Shown one piece after another: positions 37,201 through 51,394 of a stretch of 63,736 nt of DNA. Within the stretch, counting starts at the first letter, position 1, and each line of letters begins with the position of its first letter. The DNA lies in contig JAEPRB010000229.1 in NCBI GenBank assembly GCA_016758965.1, positions 1-63,736 of the forward strand. Reading direction: 5' to 3'. Position numbers and translations under genes: made by a program. The notes under the pieces are model-generated. The model did no database searches, was not told the origin of the DNA, and saw only the letters and a list, made by a program, of their open reading frames with translations. This DNA is from Circinella minor. Lineage: Eukaryota; Mucoromycota; Mucoromycetes; Mucorales; Lichtheimiaceae.

Positions 37201-40200
37201 TGGCTGTGCCATTAAATGCGAGACGTGCCAGGCATTGTTTGTTCCAATCTTTTCGATCCTTGTCGGGTCCTGATAGTATCTCAAGACAAACAGTTTTTAC
37301 ATCCATTACCATATCAACCTGAATAGTTACAGGAGCCTTTTTCTTCTTCTCATCTATGGGTGCTTTTTCATTATTCCCACGAATTAATTGTTGTTGCTGT
37401 TGCTGTCTTGATGGCGAAGAATAAATGCTTGTAGATACATCGTCCTGATATTCTTCGTGGTTTTCATTGTTATCAGGAGGAAAAAGGATTTTCATAACTC
37501 TGTTGTATATATCCAATAACCATTTATATTGGTTTTCCGTGAGTGCCATCCGAACATCCGATATGTGACCAATAATACTTGTTGCTGGACCCCATTCCGG
37601 TGCTGCTTTTTCTGGACTTTGAATATCAAATGTAATATCCAAATTATCAATAATTGGTAGTATACGTTCGTATGGCTCTGCTTCTTGCCTGACTTTAACC
37701 ATGGATCGTGATTGAAGGCTGATAGTATAAAGACCACATAAAATTTTTATCATAGGAATTTCTTTGGCTTGAGCCGTCAGATCACCTGTTTTTCTTCGCA
37801 TGACACTAATAAATTCGTTGGCTGCTCTGATTTCTCCGAGATTGGCAATTACTGTATCTTCCTTGTCACTCACTGGAAAAATGACAACAGGACTCTTGAT
37901 TGTGATATCATAATGCATTCTTGTTTCTGTTTCTTGCATTTGTTGTGCAGCGGCTTCTCGAGCAGTATCATATACTGTTTTCATTTCCAAAAATTCGCTC
38001 AAAAAGCCAAGTGTCGTCATAGCTGAATCCAAAAACAAAAATTGAAAAGCGCCCATATGGAGATAGAACCGTGAATCATATCCCGGAAATGTGTCGGAAG
38101 CGCGATCAAAGGTCTCATAGATAAAGTCACCAAGCTCGTCACCATCAATGGTCAATAAATAAGTATTGGATCCATTATAACCAATATCTTTTAATAGGTC
38201 ATGGTCGTGAGTTACAGTATCATCGGTAAGTGAAAACTTGCCAAATTTACCGGATACTTTGAGTGTATTCGGATATAAGAGAACGGATAGATCACCATAA
38301 GATAATCTACCTGTACCAAGTCGTCTACCATCATCATTAAGAATCAAATCCAAGCTATCCATATGGATAGTCACCTTAATTGTATTGCTATTATTATTGG
38401 AAGTAGCAGCGTTTGGGTCTTTTTGGGTCTTTTCATCTTTGACCTTTGCCGTTGAAAATATATCAGAACTTGTTGTTGAAAGTCGTTTCGAAATCATATT
38501 GACGGCTGTTACATCTGGTTGTTGCTGTGGTTGCTCTGTTGATGACGGAGGAGCAGTAAATGTATTAAGAACAAAACTATACAATGTCAATATTGAACTT
38601 CTCGTCACCACAATGTTGAGTGTTGATAATGCAATTTCTACAGTCTGATCAAATCCTTGATAAATATCTTGATAAAGTGGATGAGACTTATTAACTTGCA
38701 TATACTTGATTTGAACCAAGTTTTTTGTAGTATTTCGATGGATAGTATCTGATGTCACCAAATAATGAAATTCATCACCGTGTTCCATTTTGTCTACAAT
38801 ATTAAGTGATCGTAAGGAAACATCCACGAGCATATCATAAGGTCGATTCGTAAATTCCAGCATGAATGTTTCTAAAACCAATTCGCACAATAATTTCTCG
38901 GTACCATCGTCAGGTAATGTTTCATGAATTGTTGCCGATACTTTATCGACTTGGAATGTAAATCGAAATTGTTCTTGTTGATGTCGTTGTCCACCGCTTA
39001 TAGAACTTGCAGAGCTAGAAAGTGGTGTATTAACTTCATAAGAATCTTGTCGTTTTAAAGTAGATGATGGATCATAGCTAGCTTCACTTTCTGTATCTGA
39101 TATCCATAAATCATTACGGCTATGATCTCTATTAGCCCATGATGTTTGAAGGTATGGGTACATCTGTTGCTGCTGCATATAACGCTCTTGTTGTTCGTCT
39201 TCAGGTTCAACTGCCTGGGGTTTATCATCACTATCTGATATACCCTCCAGAATAAGATCAATCATTTGCATAAGAATCTTGTATTTGGTATCAGATATAT
39301 TGAGTGAAAGCAATGGTAAGTTTCCGGAGACCTTGAACTTTGTAAATTGCGCAGCACGTTGTAAAATACATAGTTCGACAAGGAAATTCATGTCAATCCG
39401 TTCAATTATATGAGCATTGCCTTTACGCTGTCCTCTTTGCTGTGCAAGACAATCATCGACATCAGTCGCAATTAGTAATTTGGTTTGTGAAAGGCTTACT
39501 TTAAACTTGTCATACATGAGTGATTCAAGTTTTTGATAGTCATCTTTGCTATGTTTTTTGTTTTTTAATTCATGAACATGATTGGGATCCGCTAGCTCAC
39601 TATCTACTTGAATATGCCCAGCATCAATAATCATACATGCAGTATTTCTTTCGGTGCAACTAATAATAGAAGAACATATATTATACCCAGAGTTATATTA
39701 AATTCAGTTTAGCAGTTTTTTTCTTGTACTCTGATGAATAGTTTTTTTTTTTTTTTACCTTTCAGGTATAACAAAAACAGGTGCATCCATATCAATATCA
39801 AGAGCTAACGTTGTATGCTGATCTAATGCATACTCAAGCCCAGCACGTGTTTGTTGTTTAAACTCTTCAAAAGTATCTCCAGCAACTTCTAGAAGAGCAT
39901 TAATACTTTCTGATTGATTATCCGGTGGTTTAAAGAATTCCATGATACCCTTGACAATTTTTGGATTATATATAATTTCTAAACGTTTGGTGGAAAGTTT
40001 GATTGCATTATCAGCAATGTTATTAAATGGCTTGTGTTCAATAACAGCATTAAAAAGTGGCTCTTTGTCCCCGCTTGGCTCGCTAATATCAGTAATTTTT
40101 GAAATAAAGCCATCATTTTGAGCATATATAGCATCAGCAAGGGATCGGCTATATATGTAGAATAATATAGGTGGTTTAATAAAAAAGCATAAATATATAA

Positions 40201-42347
40201 ATAATTGATATATATTTATTACCTAGTCCCATCCCTACTCCTGGCACCAATTAATTGGGGATATATTGTATTGGGAGTAAGATTGTCATACAATCTTAAA
40301 TCACCAAGACTAACTCCTATTTTGGCTGATTCAATATATTGAATGACATCGGTAGTAACAGTATCAAAAACCAATGAAGCTAAATCGTGTCTTGATCGAT
40401 CACTTGCAACATGCTTCATTAAACTCAATGAACCTCGTTTAAGTTTAGTATTGATTGATAATTTCATGGTCTTATTCAACAAAATAAATTGGTTATTAGA
40501 AAACTGGTAATTGTTTTTTTTAGAAGAATATAAAAAATAATAATAATAAACAGGGTAGCTTACATCTTTTGGCATATCTACAGCAGCTGCAATAGTAGCT
40601 TTTTCTTCATCATAATCAATAGCTTCATACAGCTCCTTTTTTTGTTCATCTGTTATTACAATTGGTTCATTCTAGATAAATATATGAAAACATGTTTATA
40701 AATTATCATTATTACAAAGATTTAAAGTATATTATAATTCAAATAGTACATAGGTATTATTAATTCATACATACCGAATCATCTCCTTGATTATCACTTT
40801 TTGATTCGGATGATCCCGACCACCAAGAACTAAACCATCCTTTGTTTTCACTTTCAGCTTTCTTTTTCTCTTGCTCTAACAGTAATAGTAATAATAAGTA
40901 ATTGTAATTAATTATTTATCCATTTCTAAATCAATACGTTTCTTCTTTATCTTAATTTACCAATTTTATGTTTTTCTCGTTTCAGTTTGCTTCGAGCAAG
41001 GCTTCGGTAAAATCGAATGTCATCAAAACTCAATTCCTTCTCCAAGTGTTCCAATTGTTCCATTTGTTCTGTTGTAGTCTTTTTCATTTGAGATGCAGTA
41101 TAACATTCAATATAACTGCGTCGTTGATCTCTCCTTGTTTTAAAATGATCCCAACTCCATTTATAATGTCGATCATGAATTTCAGATAATACAGCTTCTT
41201 GAGCAAATTTCCAATAAGCTCGTGGATTTGATTTTGGTGTTGAACCTTTTTCTGGATGATATTTTAAGTACTATATATATATATATATCACATAATAAAT
41301 GTATATTATTTTAGTAAGGAAAAAAAAAGAAAAAAAAATATAATATAATATTATTTTATATATTATTACCTTTTGTTTTTTTAAATTAGCATGGAATAAA
41401 TCAACTAGCAATATAGCATCTCGATATTGATGATCATCTAAACATATTCCAAGTTCTTCAAATAATAACGTTACATCGGTTTTAGCAACATTTTTTCCAA
41501 ATTGTTTATTGAGTTTTACCTATTATTTAAACAAAAAATATAAAACAAAGACAATTTAAAAAAAAAGTTTATATGGGTTATAATGATAATAATAATAATG
41601 ATTGATTATTATTTACTTTGCCTGTGCCTGAAACAGGTTTCAAGATGTATTGATGTTTATGGTCATTAGTAGGATCTTGTGACCCATCAGGAATCTAATA
41701 TTAGCAAAAGGAATATATAAAAGATTTGTTTTAGAAAAAGAAAACAATTGAAAAGTTGTTAGTAATATTTCACTTACCAAATCATTAAAAACACGAGTTG
41801 CTTCTTCATGCGGCATACCAGCCAAAGATTCTGCATCGGTGTTCCAATAAACAGAAAGTGAATGTAATGTTGTAAGCTATATAAAATTTAAATATATAAT
41901 ATATAATTTAAAACACCGCCCATCAATGCAATATTTCTTTTCATTCCCGTTCTTCCATCCCTTACTTTATGAATTGTGTTAGTCAATTCACTAATAAATG
42001 TAGGATTCCATTCACCATCTGTAGATACAGCTGATAATTCTTTTAATGTTATTCCTGCTGCAAATGGATGATCTGGATCAGATACATTATCTTCAAATCT
42101 CAAATGAATATTTTTAATGGATACTTGTAAATTATCTACAATTTTAGTTGTTAATTGACTAATGAATCCATCATTTCCTTCATCTCCTTGTCGTTGTTCT
42201 TTTTGTCCCTCTTTTGATGAATTGCTTAAAAGCTCTGCTGTAGCTAATCGACGTTGTTTAAGTGCTTGAGCACGTTCTTCTTCTTCTTCTAATGAAGTCT
42301 ATTTATATAATATAACAACAATTATTATTACTTTTTACAAAAGAAAA

Positions 42348-42386
<39 letters not shown>

Positions 42387-42849
42387 AAAGGTACATTACA
42401 GTTGATTCTGTTTTCGGTACTGCCAATAAATAAACGTTTTCCACGAATACTTTGACTGGTTTCGTTTTTAAGTTTGACCAAGGAATACTTAATGTTAACT
42501 GTCCAAGATATCCTAAAAAAAAACAATACAAATTTAGTTTTCTTTCTTTTGAAAAATATGATAGTCAATTTACCTTCCAAAACATTAATGGGAAGATCAA
42601 GTTTATCGAGTGCTTCACGTCTAAGTTTTAAATCTCGAAGATTGGCTTCCCCTGTTAATTATATAAAATAAATATAAATGTAAGTATATACTTTATAATA
42701 TTCTCACCAAATATATATATATATATTTATAAGTGTGCTGAAATGTTTTTACCGTTCCAAATGCCAATGTTTAATTGATCATAATTCAAGTTTGAAACAT
42801 AATTTCCCAGGAACCGATTAAGGATGGACGCGACTAAAGATTCCAACAT
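30003..42849 (-). CDS. VPS13: VPS13 bridge-like lipid-transfer protein
   Basis: Complete gene, 34 exons, all phases consistent, 3285 residues (yeast 3144): 42753-42849, 42574-42651, 42400-42512, 41966-42298, 41778-41876, 41617-41694, 41370-41519, 40961-41270, 40775-40875, 40564-40671, 40223-40470, 39759-40148, 36173-39659, 35969-36085, 35628-35855, 35344-35532, 34966-35248, 34817-34888, 34579-34732, 34293-34492, 34058-34184, 33813-33975, 33528-33719, 33230-33432, 32752-33157, 32345-32641, 32173-32265, 31824-32083, 31601-31747, 31446-31515, 31089-31349, 30755-30982, 30458-30676, 30003-30359. The chorein start [15 protein letters not shown] is diagnostic; the adaptor-binding beta repeats fall in exons 16-25, the conserved C-terminal region in 28-33 and a PH-like end in 34. 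VPS13 moves phospholipids in bulk at organelle contacts. Exon 13 alone is 3.5 kb with Gln/Asn/Ser-rich linkers. Confidence 0.96.
34187..34219. repeat. TAA/AAT microsatellite in VPS13 intron
   Basis: About 11 AAT units directly upstream (in transcript sense) of the exon 21 acceptor; they make up most of the short intron's 3' part. Confidence 0.9.
42348..42387. repeat. CA/TA compound microsatellite in VPS13 intron 3
   Basis: Nine to ten CA units followed by about ten TA units inside an intron. It probably varies between strains. Confidence 0.9.
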
Positions 42850-44845
42850 TAGTGAGGGGTAAAAAAAAAGGTTTGTTTCAAGCAAAAAGTAAGTAAATTC
42901 CTTGTATCACCGATTTTTTTTTTTGTGCAGATTTTAAGTTTTTTTTTTTTTGGTAAGGGGAAACACACATAAAATAAAAAGAGGCATGATGGTGATTCTG
43001 TGACGGGAGTGTACTATAATTAGTAAAACTCCTGTTTTTAATGCATCTTTTTCTTCTATTTTGTTCTCTTGTTCTTTTAAACAAGGAAAGTAGTCAATTC
43101 TTTTCTTTTTTTGACATAATAAAATAACCAACGTTCGATTCAAATCGTTGATGCATTATAAATAATATAATAATGTTTGTAGTTACGTATCAATGTTATG
43201 TTATGAAGAATATATATCTATGATATATAATGGTAATACTATCAATTACTGTATAATATTCTACTTGGTCTTTTTCTTTAACTGATATTTAGTTAAAAAA
43301 GAGGAATATGGACCTTGAAAAAAAAAAACTAATTTCTTCTTTTATATATACTACTTCAATAATATATTGGTTCTGTTAGTAAGTTTATTTATTTTAAGCC
43401 CCATCCGTCGTTAGTATCTCATATTTTATAATACAACAAAGACTTCTTCTTCTTATTATCAGTCTTTTATTATAGTACGTATGGATATTTACTATTTATA
43501 TCCAGTAATACGTATAAAATTGATTTAAATAAAGAAAAATAAAATTCTAAGAATCATTTCAATATAAAAAAAATGTGGCAACGAAGAAAATATTTAAAAT
43601 AAATAATAAATTCCATATTTTTGGTGTTTACCCGTTTGTTTTGAAGTTAAAATAAAGCAGTCTTTTTTATTATATTCTATTATATCGGGAGGGAAACAAC
43701 TTATATGCAAACAAAAACAAAAAAAAAGATTGACGATTAAACTCCTTCAATACTACTAAAACTTCTTATTCTTCTTTTTATTATTTATTATATATTTTTT
43801 TCTTTAAAGAATAATATTGTCAATAAATAATTAGTCATTCTCTTGACAACATATAATACCGATTGTTTCATCAATATTATCATTTATGGTAACTCCTTAA
43901 AAAAATGGGTTACATTTTATCAATTGATGATAATGCCTATTATATGTTTTGAAACACACAATTGATCTATAAATCTTCCTGGTTGAAGAGTTATTTAAAT
44001 ACCTTATCACTCAGCTATAGGTTCTGTATTAAAAAATTCTGTACTATTCTGTTTTCTACTGTTTTCTCAACTTGATATGTCAGGTTTTATCGTTTCTAGA
44101 GCATTCATCATTTAGAATCTGGGTATAAACAAAAAGAATAAATCCGAGTTTTAGATAAGGTTGTTGGGCAAGTACATAGTCTGCTTTAGCTACTAAAAAT
44201 AAGTTGAATTGAAAACTAATAATTTATACGTACATTCAGGCTTAGCTGCGTGAGAAGTATAAGAATAATTATTATGGTGTGAAGAATACTAATGGGATAT
44301 ATGTATTGAAGATCATAATAAATGACATACTTATTTTAATGCCTATGATCATAAAGAATCACAAGAGCAATCTTCTTACTGGCTGTCACCACAACCAACT
44401 TAGTTGATAGTAATTAATACTTGTTGTTATAGTCCCAATGATACGTAGTGAATATGTTTTAGTGTATAAAGTACTAACTATACGTACTAGATAATAATGT
44501 AATAATGGAGAGTTTCAATAAAAAAAAGAAGTAGTATATTAATTACTATGAAACAAAATAGTGGAAACAAATTATAAGCCAACGAATGCATCAGGTGAAT
44601 GAATTATTTTTTCACTAATTACTGAAAAATGAATATTATTTGTTGTCGTGATGATATAAAATACAATTGAATTGTAAATAATTATTATAAAGGCTCAACA
44701 ACATTGGTGTGAACTTATCAAGAAAAACAACTCTCTAAAATCAAAACAAAAATAAAAAAATATAAATATTACAAAATGACAACACAAATAAAAAAACATT
44801 TATTCTTAACATCTTTCACGACAAAATAATTTAAAATAAAAAAGA
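42850..44845. other. Intergenic, 2.0 kb, no gene seen
   Basis: Very AT-rich region upstream of VPS13. Many homopolymer tracts, no spliced coding signal. It should hold the VPS13 promoter, but no specific element stands out. Confidence 0.5.
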
Positions 44846-44855
44846 TATAAAAAGG
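44846..44855 (+). promoter_or_regulatory. TATA box, TATAAAAAGG
   Basis: A perfect TATA element 58 bp before the zinc-knuckle ATG. The identical 10-mer precedes the secreted-protein gene at 52197-52206 on the other strand. Confidence 0.6.
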
Positions 44856-44912
44856 AACTCAAAGAAATATCCTAATTCTCTTACTAAATCAGCACAACGG
44901 ATATACTGTACA

Positions 44913-45139
44913 ATGGCTACAAATTATCTATCTTCACCTCCCTCTCGTCATTTATATACTACATCTATAACCCGATCATTTGTTAATGCTGGTGCTGCTC
45001 AATGCTGTAAATGTGGATCATTTGCTCACAAGACCAAGTACGTATGATATATCAAGAATTTCTTCATTTTTAAAATTATATATTCGATTTTATATTAATT
45101 ACTAATATTTTTATTCATAGGGATTGTCCAAAATTGTAA
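44913..45139 (+). CDS. 47-residue CCHC zinc-knuckle microprotein
   Basis: Two exons, 44913-45037 and 45121-45139. The intron (GTACGT...ATAG) splits the knuckle, and splicing completes C31-x2-C34-x4-H39-x4-C44, a canonical CCHC zinc knuckle, just before the stop. The N-terminal 29 residues are rich in Ser, Thr and Arg with few acidic residues (LYTTSITRSF), which could be a mitochondrial targeting segment. Single CCHC knuckles bind single-stranded RNA or DNA. A strong TATA box lies 58 bp upstream. No retroelement sequence adjoins it, so it looks like a host gene and not a gag relic. Exact orthology is not known to me. Confidence 0.72.
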
Positions 45140-46521
45140 CCAAGCATATCAAAATTATTATTTTTATAAGAAAAGCTATATCTTTTGATTCGTTTATTTT
45201 ACATACTCTTTTCGTCCGTTTTATATATAATCCTTTGTCCAGTTTAGTTAAATTTAGTAATAATTACGTAGCAGCAGTGTTTAGTAGCATTGAACTTTGT
45301 GAACCACTTAAACAGAAGATTTCTATTTATACACTCGGCTTTCAATAGACCCAAATACTTTCTTTTTTTGTATATGTGTACGTAAATATTAAATAAATAT
45401 TAGTGCATATGACAATAAAACATATAATTGACAACTGTTTCTTTTATTTATTACTTTGCCAAATATTCATCCTTTAATAAATAATGAATTGATTCATACA
45501 CAGTACATAATATCAAAAAAAAAAAAAGAAGAAACAACTATTACTACAGTCATATGGTATGTATAATATTTGGGATAATAATAATAAAGTATTTATTTTA
45601 TTTTTTTACACGTAGAGATACGGGCAGGAATGCTTCATCAGCAGGAGTATGAAGTATATGTAAAAAAAAAATTAACAACCGAGATGAATATCCACAAAAA
45701 AAATTCTGTATAGCTGCAATCATCTATAAATATCTTATCGGTTAACCCTAATCTATTTGCTTCACTGTGAACAAATAATCTGTCAGTACTGAGCATAGGC
45801 TATTTTATATGTTGACACGCATTAAAAAATTAATAAAGTTGTAAGTAGATATTACTGAAATACGTAGAACTCCCCTGCAATTTCAATAAAATCATAATTG
45901 AATGAGATACATCAGATGAATTTTCAGAATGTTGTGGTTCACTAAAATCCTAAGAAATAATGGAAATCCTGGTTTTGGTCTGTCGTTTTGAAAAAAGAAA
46001 TATCATTGATCTTGAATGGATACTAACACCCATCTGAAATGACGATGTTTTGATTTTTTTTTTAATTGATGATGTATAAATAACTTTAATAAAGTGGATA
46101 AATTACTGTTTAGAAAAACTAATTGTGACAAATACGTAGCTTTTGTCCATGAGTCTTTGACCCATTGTTTAAATTCAGGATCATCACTCTATCAATGTTT
46201 ACTACGTACAGTATACTATCAATACAAGTTGTTTTATTTTTTTAACTTGAATACAAAACATACTATAAAAATTATACATAGGATATAATTCACACCAGTC
46301 TACGTCGAAAAAAGAATAGAAAGTTTTATTTTACATGACATCATTCGTAATCTTTTATTAAGCAAATGGATATGTGTGAGTTTTCTTGTTGGGAAAGAAT
46401 CGAAAGTTTCATTTCCATATTTGGAATTTAAATATTTTATATAATATTTTTGCATGAAATTTTTTTTTTCTTCTTTGTTTTCTTTTTTGTATTTTAAATT
46501 TTTAAAAAATAAAAAATAATT
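45140..46521. other. Intergenic, 1.4 kb, no gene seen
   Basis: AT-rich with short random frames. A T-rich tract immediately precedes the SEC9 start. Confidence 0.5.
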
Positions 46522-47975
46522 ATGTCAACCAACCCATTCGATACTGATTTTACTTCACCAGAGTCATCAAGAAGAACAACAAGAACGGAAAATAACAATC
46601 CGTTTGATAATGATTTTGTTGAACCAGATGATCATAAGCATATAATTCGTAATAATAGAAAAGAAAAATTTACTTCACCACCCAACCAACCAGAATGGAA
46701 TACAAATCGATACAATAATCAACATGAAGACTTGTATGACAAGCGATCAGAACACAATCAATCACCTCTTTTTAAAAGACAACAAGAAGATTATCCACCA
46801 AAGTATACAGTAAATCAACCGCAACAAAAGCAATGGGAAAACAACCACAGAGATGATATTTCAATATCAACAAGTGGATCACGACCTCCTACTTACAGGG
46901 AAAAGGATGTTCAATCAATTAATAGCGAAAGGAGAGCGACATATGATACTATGAATAAACGTTATGACGTTGATGATGATAATAATGAAGGTGACGAATA
47001 TATTCCTTCTTCTTCAAAAAGTAATGGTGGATGGCGTACACGATATGGTGCCAATGGTCGTAACGATGATAGTGATCATGGTGGTAATACTTTTACAAGT
47101 CAAAGAAAACAACACTCAAGATATAGATCAGAATATGATAATGATAATGACACTCGAGAAGACTTGTATGCATCAACTAGATTTGCAGATGAAGAGGGTG
47201 AGCGACAAGTGGATGATCTTAAACAAAACATTCGTAATATCAAACAAGATACATTAGATAGTACTCGAAATGCATTACAAACTATATATGCAACACAAGA
47301 AACAGGTGGTCAAACTCTTGCCACTTTAAATGAACAAGCAGGTAAAATTGAACCACCCTTTTTTTATTATTATTGTTAGCAAAAATAGAGATACTGATTA
47401 TATATATATATATAAATAAATTTCAATTAGGACAAATTGCAAACGTTGATAGAGATTTGGGTACTGTTAAAGAAGAAGCCATAGATGCTGCTCAAAAAAC
47501 AAAATATTTAAAACGATTGAATCGATCCATATTTATACCAGCATGGAAAAATCCTTTTAATAAAAAGGCTCGAGAACGACAAAAAATGGAGTTAGAACAA
47601 CAGACTCACATGGACGCATTAAAAGATCGTGATGACGCTCGACAATTTGAATATCAATCTCAAGCACGTATGGATCGTGCACAGCAGCGTATGAATAATA
47701 ATAATGCTTCGTCATCTACTGCTAATACTCGATCCCAAACAGATAGAAACCGATACCAATTTGAAGCCGATGCTGAAGATAATGCTATGGAAGATGAAAT
47801 CGATAATAATTTAGGTTTATTAAGCACAGCGACGACTAATTTGAAACAAATGGCGAATACGATGGGAGAAGAGATTGATAGTCAAAATAAACATTTGGAG
47901 AAAGTTGTTGATAAGGTGAATCCAGTTAACCAGCGAATCTTTAGTACAACTCAACAATTGAATAAAATCAAATAA
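46522..47975 (+). CDS. SEC9: Exocytic Qbc-SNARE Sec9 (SNAP-25 family)
   Basis: Two exons, 46522-47341 and 47431-47975, 454 residues. The long hydrophilic N-terminal extension is Asn/Asp/Arg-rich, as in yeast Sec9, and starts with two NPFD motifs of the kind bound by EH-domain endocytic proteins. SNARE motif 1 spans about residues 222-285 and is interrupted by the intron right at its centre (NEQAG then QIANVD); motif 2 spans about 388-450 (EEIDSQNKHLEKV). Both carry the central Gln expected of Qb and Qc. There is no Cys palmitoylation cluster between the motifs, as in other fungal Sec9 proteins. It pairs with a syntaxin and a synaptobrevin for fusion of secretory vesicles with the plasma membrane. 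Confidence 0.94.
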
Positions 47976-49094
47976 ACTTTTTTTTTTTCGCTTTATTTGG
48001 TACATAAGCCACAACCAGTATATCAGTTAATACTCTTGCAGAGAAATAGGAGGATTAGATGGATTATATTGAAAGAGAAGCAATTGTAAATTAAAGTCAT
48101 TATATCTATCTGTCTACTATAAAAAAATGATCTTTGTTATCGTATGAACTTGGGGGATTGGTTGGTTTACTGTTTGAACATTATCAAAATATCTATACAC
48201 TGTTTATAGTTTAACACAACAATCTACAGCAAGGATGATTTATTGACTAGTTGTCATTGATCCAGTTACTTGACGATGCGTTTATTAATCACATAAAATA
48301 ATTATAAAAAAAACTTTAATGACGGCGCAAAACTATTAGTTTTTTAAGTGCATTTAAAGGTAATGGCACTGTTAAACACATTTTCTTTGTATGATACTAT
48401 CAAATATAATATATATATATATATATATGTAGCTGTTTATATGTATCCACGTAATAAATTTGTTTATATTATAATTATAGTGTACATTTCGTATTTTTGT
48501 TACACGTGAATACAATCAAAGACAAGTGGACCATTCGAGCAAAAAAAAAAAAGGGTTTCACCAAAACATCAGTGCACAAAAGTTCCGACGCATAAAGTAA
48601 TAAAACTAGCAATCATTATCTCTTTTTACATACGTAGAAATTAAACTTTTGACGCAAGTACGTATGAAAAAATAAGTATACAATTATTTAACTCTTGATT
48701 AAGAGCAAAGGATTTCATCGATTATACCTTTGTTCTTTTATTTTACAAACAACAGTTCATGCATGATTTGATTTTTCCTTATAATAAAACATACAAGCAA
48801 GTCTAATATGATCAGTTAAGTCTCAGGTGTATTTTCTTTTGGTTGTACAGGTATAAGGCTAGATTAAAAAGGTCATATTTAAACTTGGAAGAACAGGTTC
48901 TTATTGAATGGCTTGGTAAAGGAACACTCTCTTTTTCTTTGCTTTTTCATTGGCAAAAACTAATTTTTTATACACAGCTGACTTTTATTTCTATATTTTT
49001 TTTTGGACAACATAAAAATCAAGCCACGCACAGTCTGTTTCATTATATTCTTACCTTATTTTTTTTTTTATCATTTTCCTTTTTTAAAAAAAAG
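47976..49094. other. Intergenic, no gene seen
   Basis: 1.1 kb AT-rich spacer with a TA run near 48410-48428. An open frame from 48843 runs into PUS1 but is T-rich and hydrophobic; it is treated as 5' leader. Confidence 0.5.
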
Positions 49095-51008
49095 ATGGGT
49101 GCAATGCTTTCAAAAGATAAAACTCCACCAGAAGTTTTAGAAGCATCAAAAGATAATGAAGCTCAAACAGGTCAAAAGAGAAAGAATGATAATAATAATA
49201 ATAATAAATCACAAAAGAAACGATTTAAAACTACCAAAGAACGTCGAGACCATTTTCAAAAGAATAATACTTGGACAGCCAAAAATAATAATCGAGAACC
49301 AAAAGAAAAAGAAGATGGTGAAAAAGAAGAACGATTACCAAAGAAAAAAGTAGCCTTACTTGTTGGATTTAATGGAACTGGTTATCAAGGAATGCAACTG
49401 TATGTTATTTTTGATTTTTGATTGAATTGATTTGTATAATATATAATTGAACTTTATATTATTATATAGTAACCCAGGAGCAAAAACTATTGAGGATGAT
49501 CTCTTTCAAGCATTATGTAAAGCAGGTGCTATTTCAAAAGCGAATGCAGATGATCCCAAGAAGGTAAAGAGGATAAGAAGAAATAATTTCTTTGGATATA
49601 TTTTTCTAATATATATATTATATAGAGTGCTTGGATGAGAGCTGCACGTACTGATAAAGGTGTTCATGCTGCTGGAAATGTTTTATCTTTAAAAATGAGT
49701 ATGCCAGGTGATGATATTGTTAGAGATATTAATTCACATTTACCGGAACAAATCCGAGTTTGGGGTAATACAAAGTTTTTTATATCTTTTTTTTTTTATA
49801 TCTATTTTTATTAAAATGGAAATATAAACTTATATTATTTTTAGGTTATGTTGTTACCAAAAGATCATTTCATGCAAAAACAGGATGTGATTCACGTATT
49901 TATGAATACTTATTACCATCTTCTATATTTATGGGACCTTCTAAAAGAAAATTAGCAAAAGAACAAGTAAATGAAAATGATTTAAAACTTGTTTATGGTG
50001 AAGAAGTTTATTATATACCTCGTAGTACACCTGAAGAAAATAAAGTAAAAGAAAGTTATCGTATTAGTGAAGAAACGCTTACTAAATTTAGAGAAGCTAT
50101 GAAAATGTATCAAGGTACTCATAATTTCCATAATTTTACTATCGGTCGTGGTGCTGCTGATAAAAGTTGTAATCGTTATATTATGAGTACAAAGGTAATA
50201 TTTAATATATCTTCTTTTTTTTTTGTTCTATACATATATATACTAATACTATAATTAATTTATTAGGTTGAAGATCCTATTTATATTGATGGTGTTGAAT
50301 GGTTAAGTGTAAAATTACATGGTCAATCTTTTATGTTACATCAAATTCGTAAAATGATTTGTAAGTCTTATTATTATTATTAATTCTTTGGATGAAATAT
50401 TAAATAACAACTTATATGATTTATTATTATTATTATTAGCTATGGCAATATTATCCATTCGTAGTAATACTCCTTTAAAGATTATTGAAAACGCTTTCGG
50501 TACCGATCGTATCAATATTCCCAAAGCACCTGCTTTAGGTTTATTACTGGAACGTCCTATTTTTGGTTCATATAATAAACATGCTAAAGATGAGAAGAAA
50601 CAACAAACAGTTCGTGACGGAATTGATTTTGATGTTTATAAAGTAAGTTTATATTTCAAGAAAGGTGGGGGGGAATCTATCAAAACTAAATTATAATTTT
50701 TAAACTTTAGGACACAATTGATGCATTTAAACGAGAATGGATTTATAAAAAGATTTTTGAAGAAGAAAGAGAAAATGCAGTGTAAGAATTATAAACATTT
50801 TAAAATATATATAAAAAAACGACTTTGTTTTAACATATGAATATTATATATTTATATATTTAGATTCGATCAATTTATATCCTATGTTGATTGTGCTATG
50901 GGAAAAGACTATTCATATTTAAATAGTGAAGGAATTATACCCGAAGAAGCACTTATTACCACAAAGTTTAATCCCAAACCCGTATCAACAGAAGATGATG
51001 ACGCATAA
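49095..51008 (+). CDS. PUS1: tRNA pseudouridine synthase Pus1
   Basis: Eight exons: 49095-49399, 49470-49563, 49626-49764, 49845-50194, 50267-50360, 50440-50642, 50711-50781, 50864-51008; 466 residues. A Lys/Asn-rich basic N-terminus, likely nuclear-targeting, precedes [31 protein letters not shown] carries the catalytic Asp (about residue 143). [20 protein letters not shown] and the downstream GLLLERPIF complete the TruA/Pus1 fold. It isomerises uridines in tRNA and also in some mRNA and snRNA. The start is set at 49095 because the sequence upstream in frame is a hydrophobic T-rich leader with no family similarity. Confidence 0.95.
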
Positions 51009-51394
51009 TTAATATTTCATCTTACATTTTTTTGATAATAATAATTTTCTTTACATTGTACAGTAACCTTTTTTGTTTTTGTTTTGTTTTTATTTTGTTT
51101 ACACAAATATAAAGAATATTTTCATTTTTAATTATTCATTCTACTATATGTTACATTGTATATATACTACAGCGTTTTTTAGTTTTATTGAGTACATCAC
51201 AAATAACAATTTATTTCATACATGTGTAAATATATGAAAAAATAGATATAGTAATTGTTAATATGAAATAAAGTATTTAAAAAGTATGTGTCAACCTATA
51301 TATCTTTATTTTGAATTGGGTTTACAAAAGGACTAAAAAATATATAGAGTGTGTTTGCTAAACTATTGACCATTTATTATACTATTATTATTAT

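Noticed and set aside
48843..49094. In-frame N-terminal extension of PUS1
   Set aside because: The sequence is T-rich, hydrophobic and without family similarity; the ATG at 49095 gives a normal basic N-terminus.
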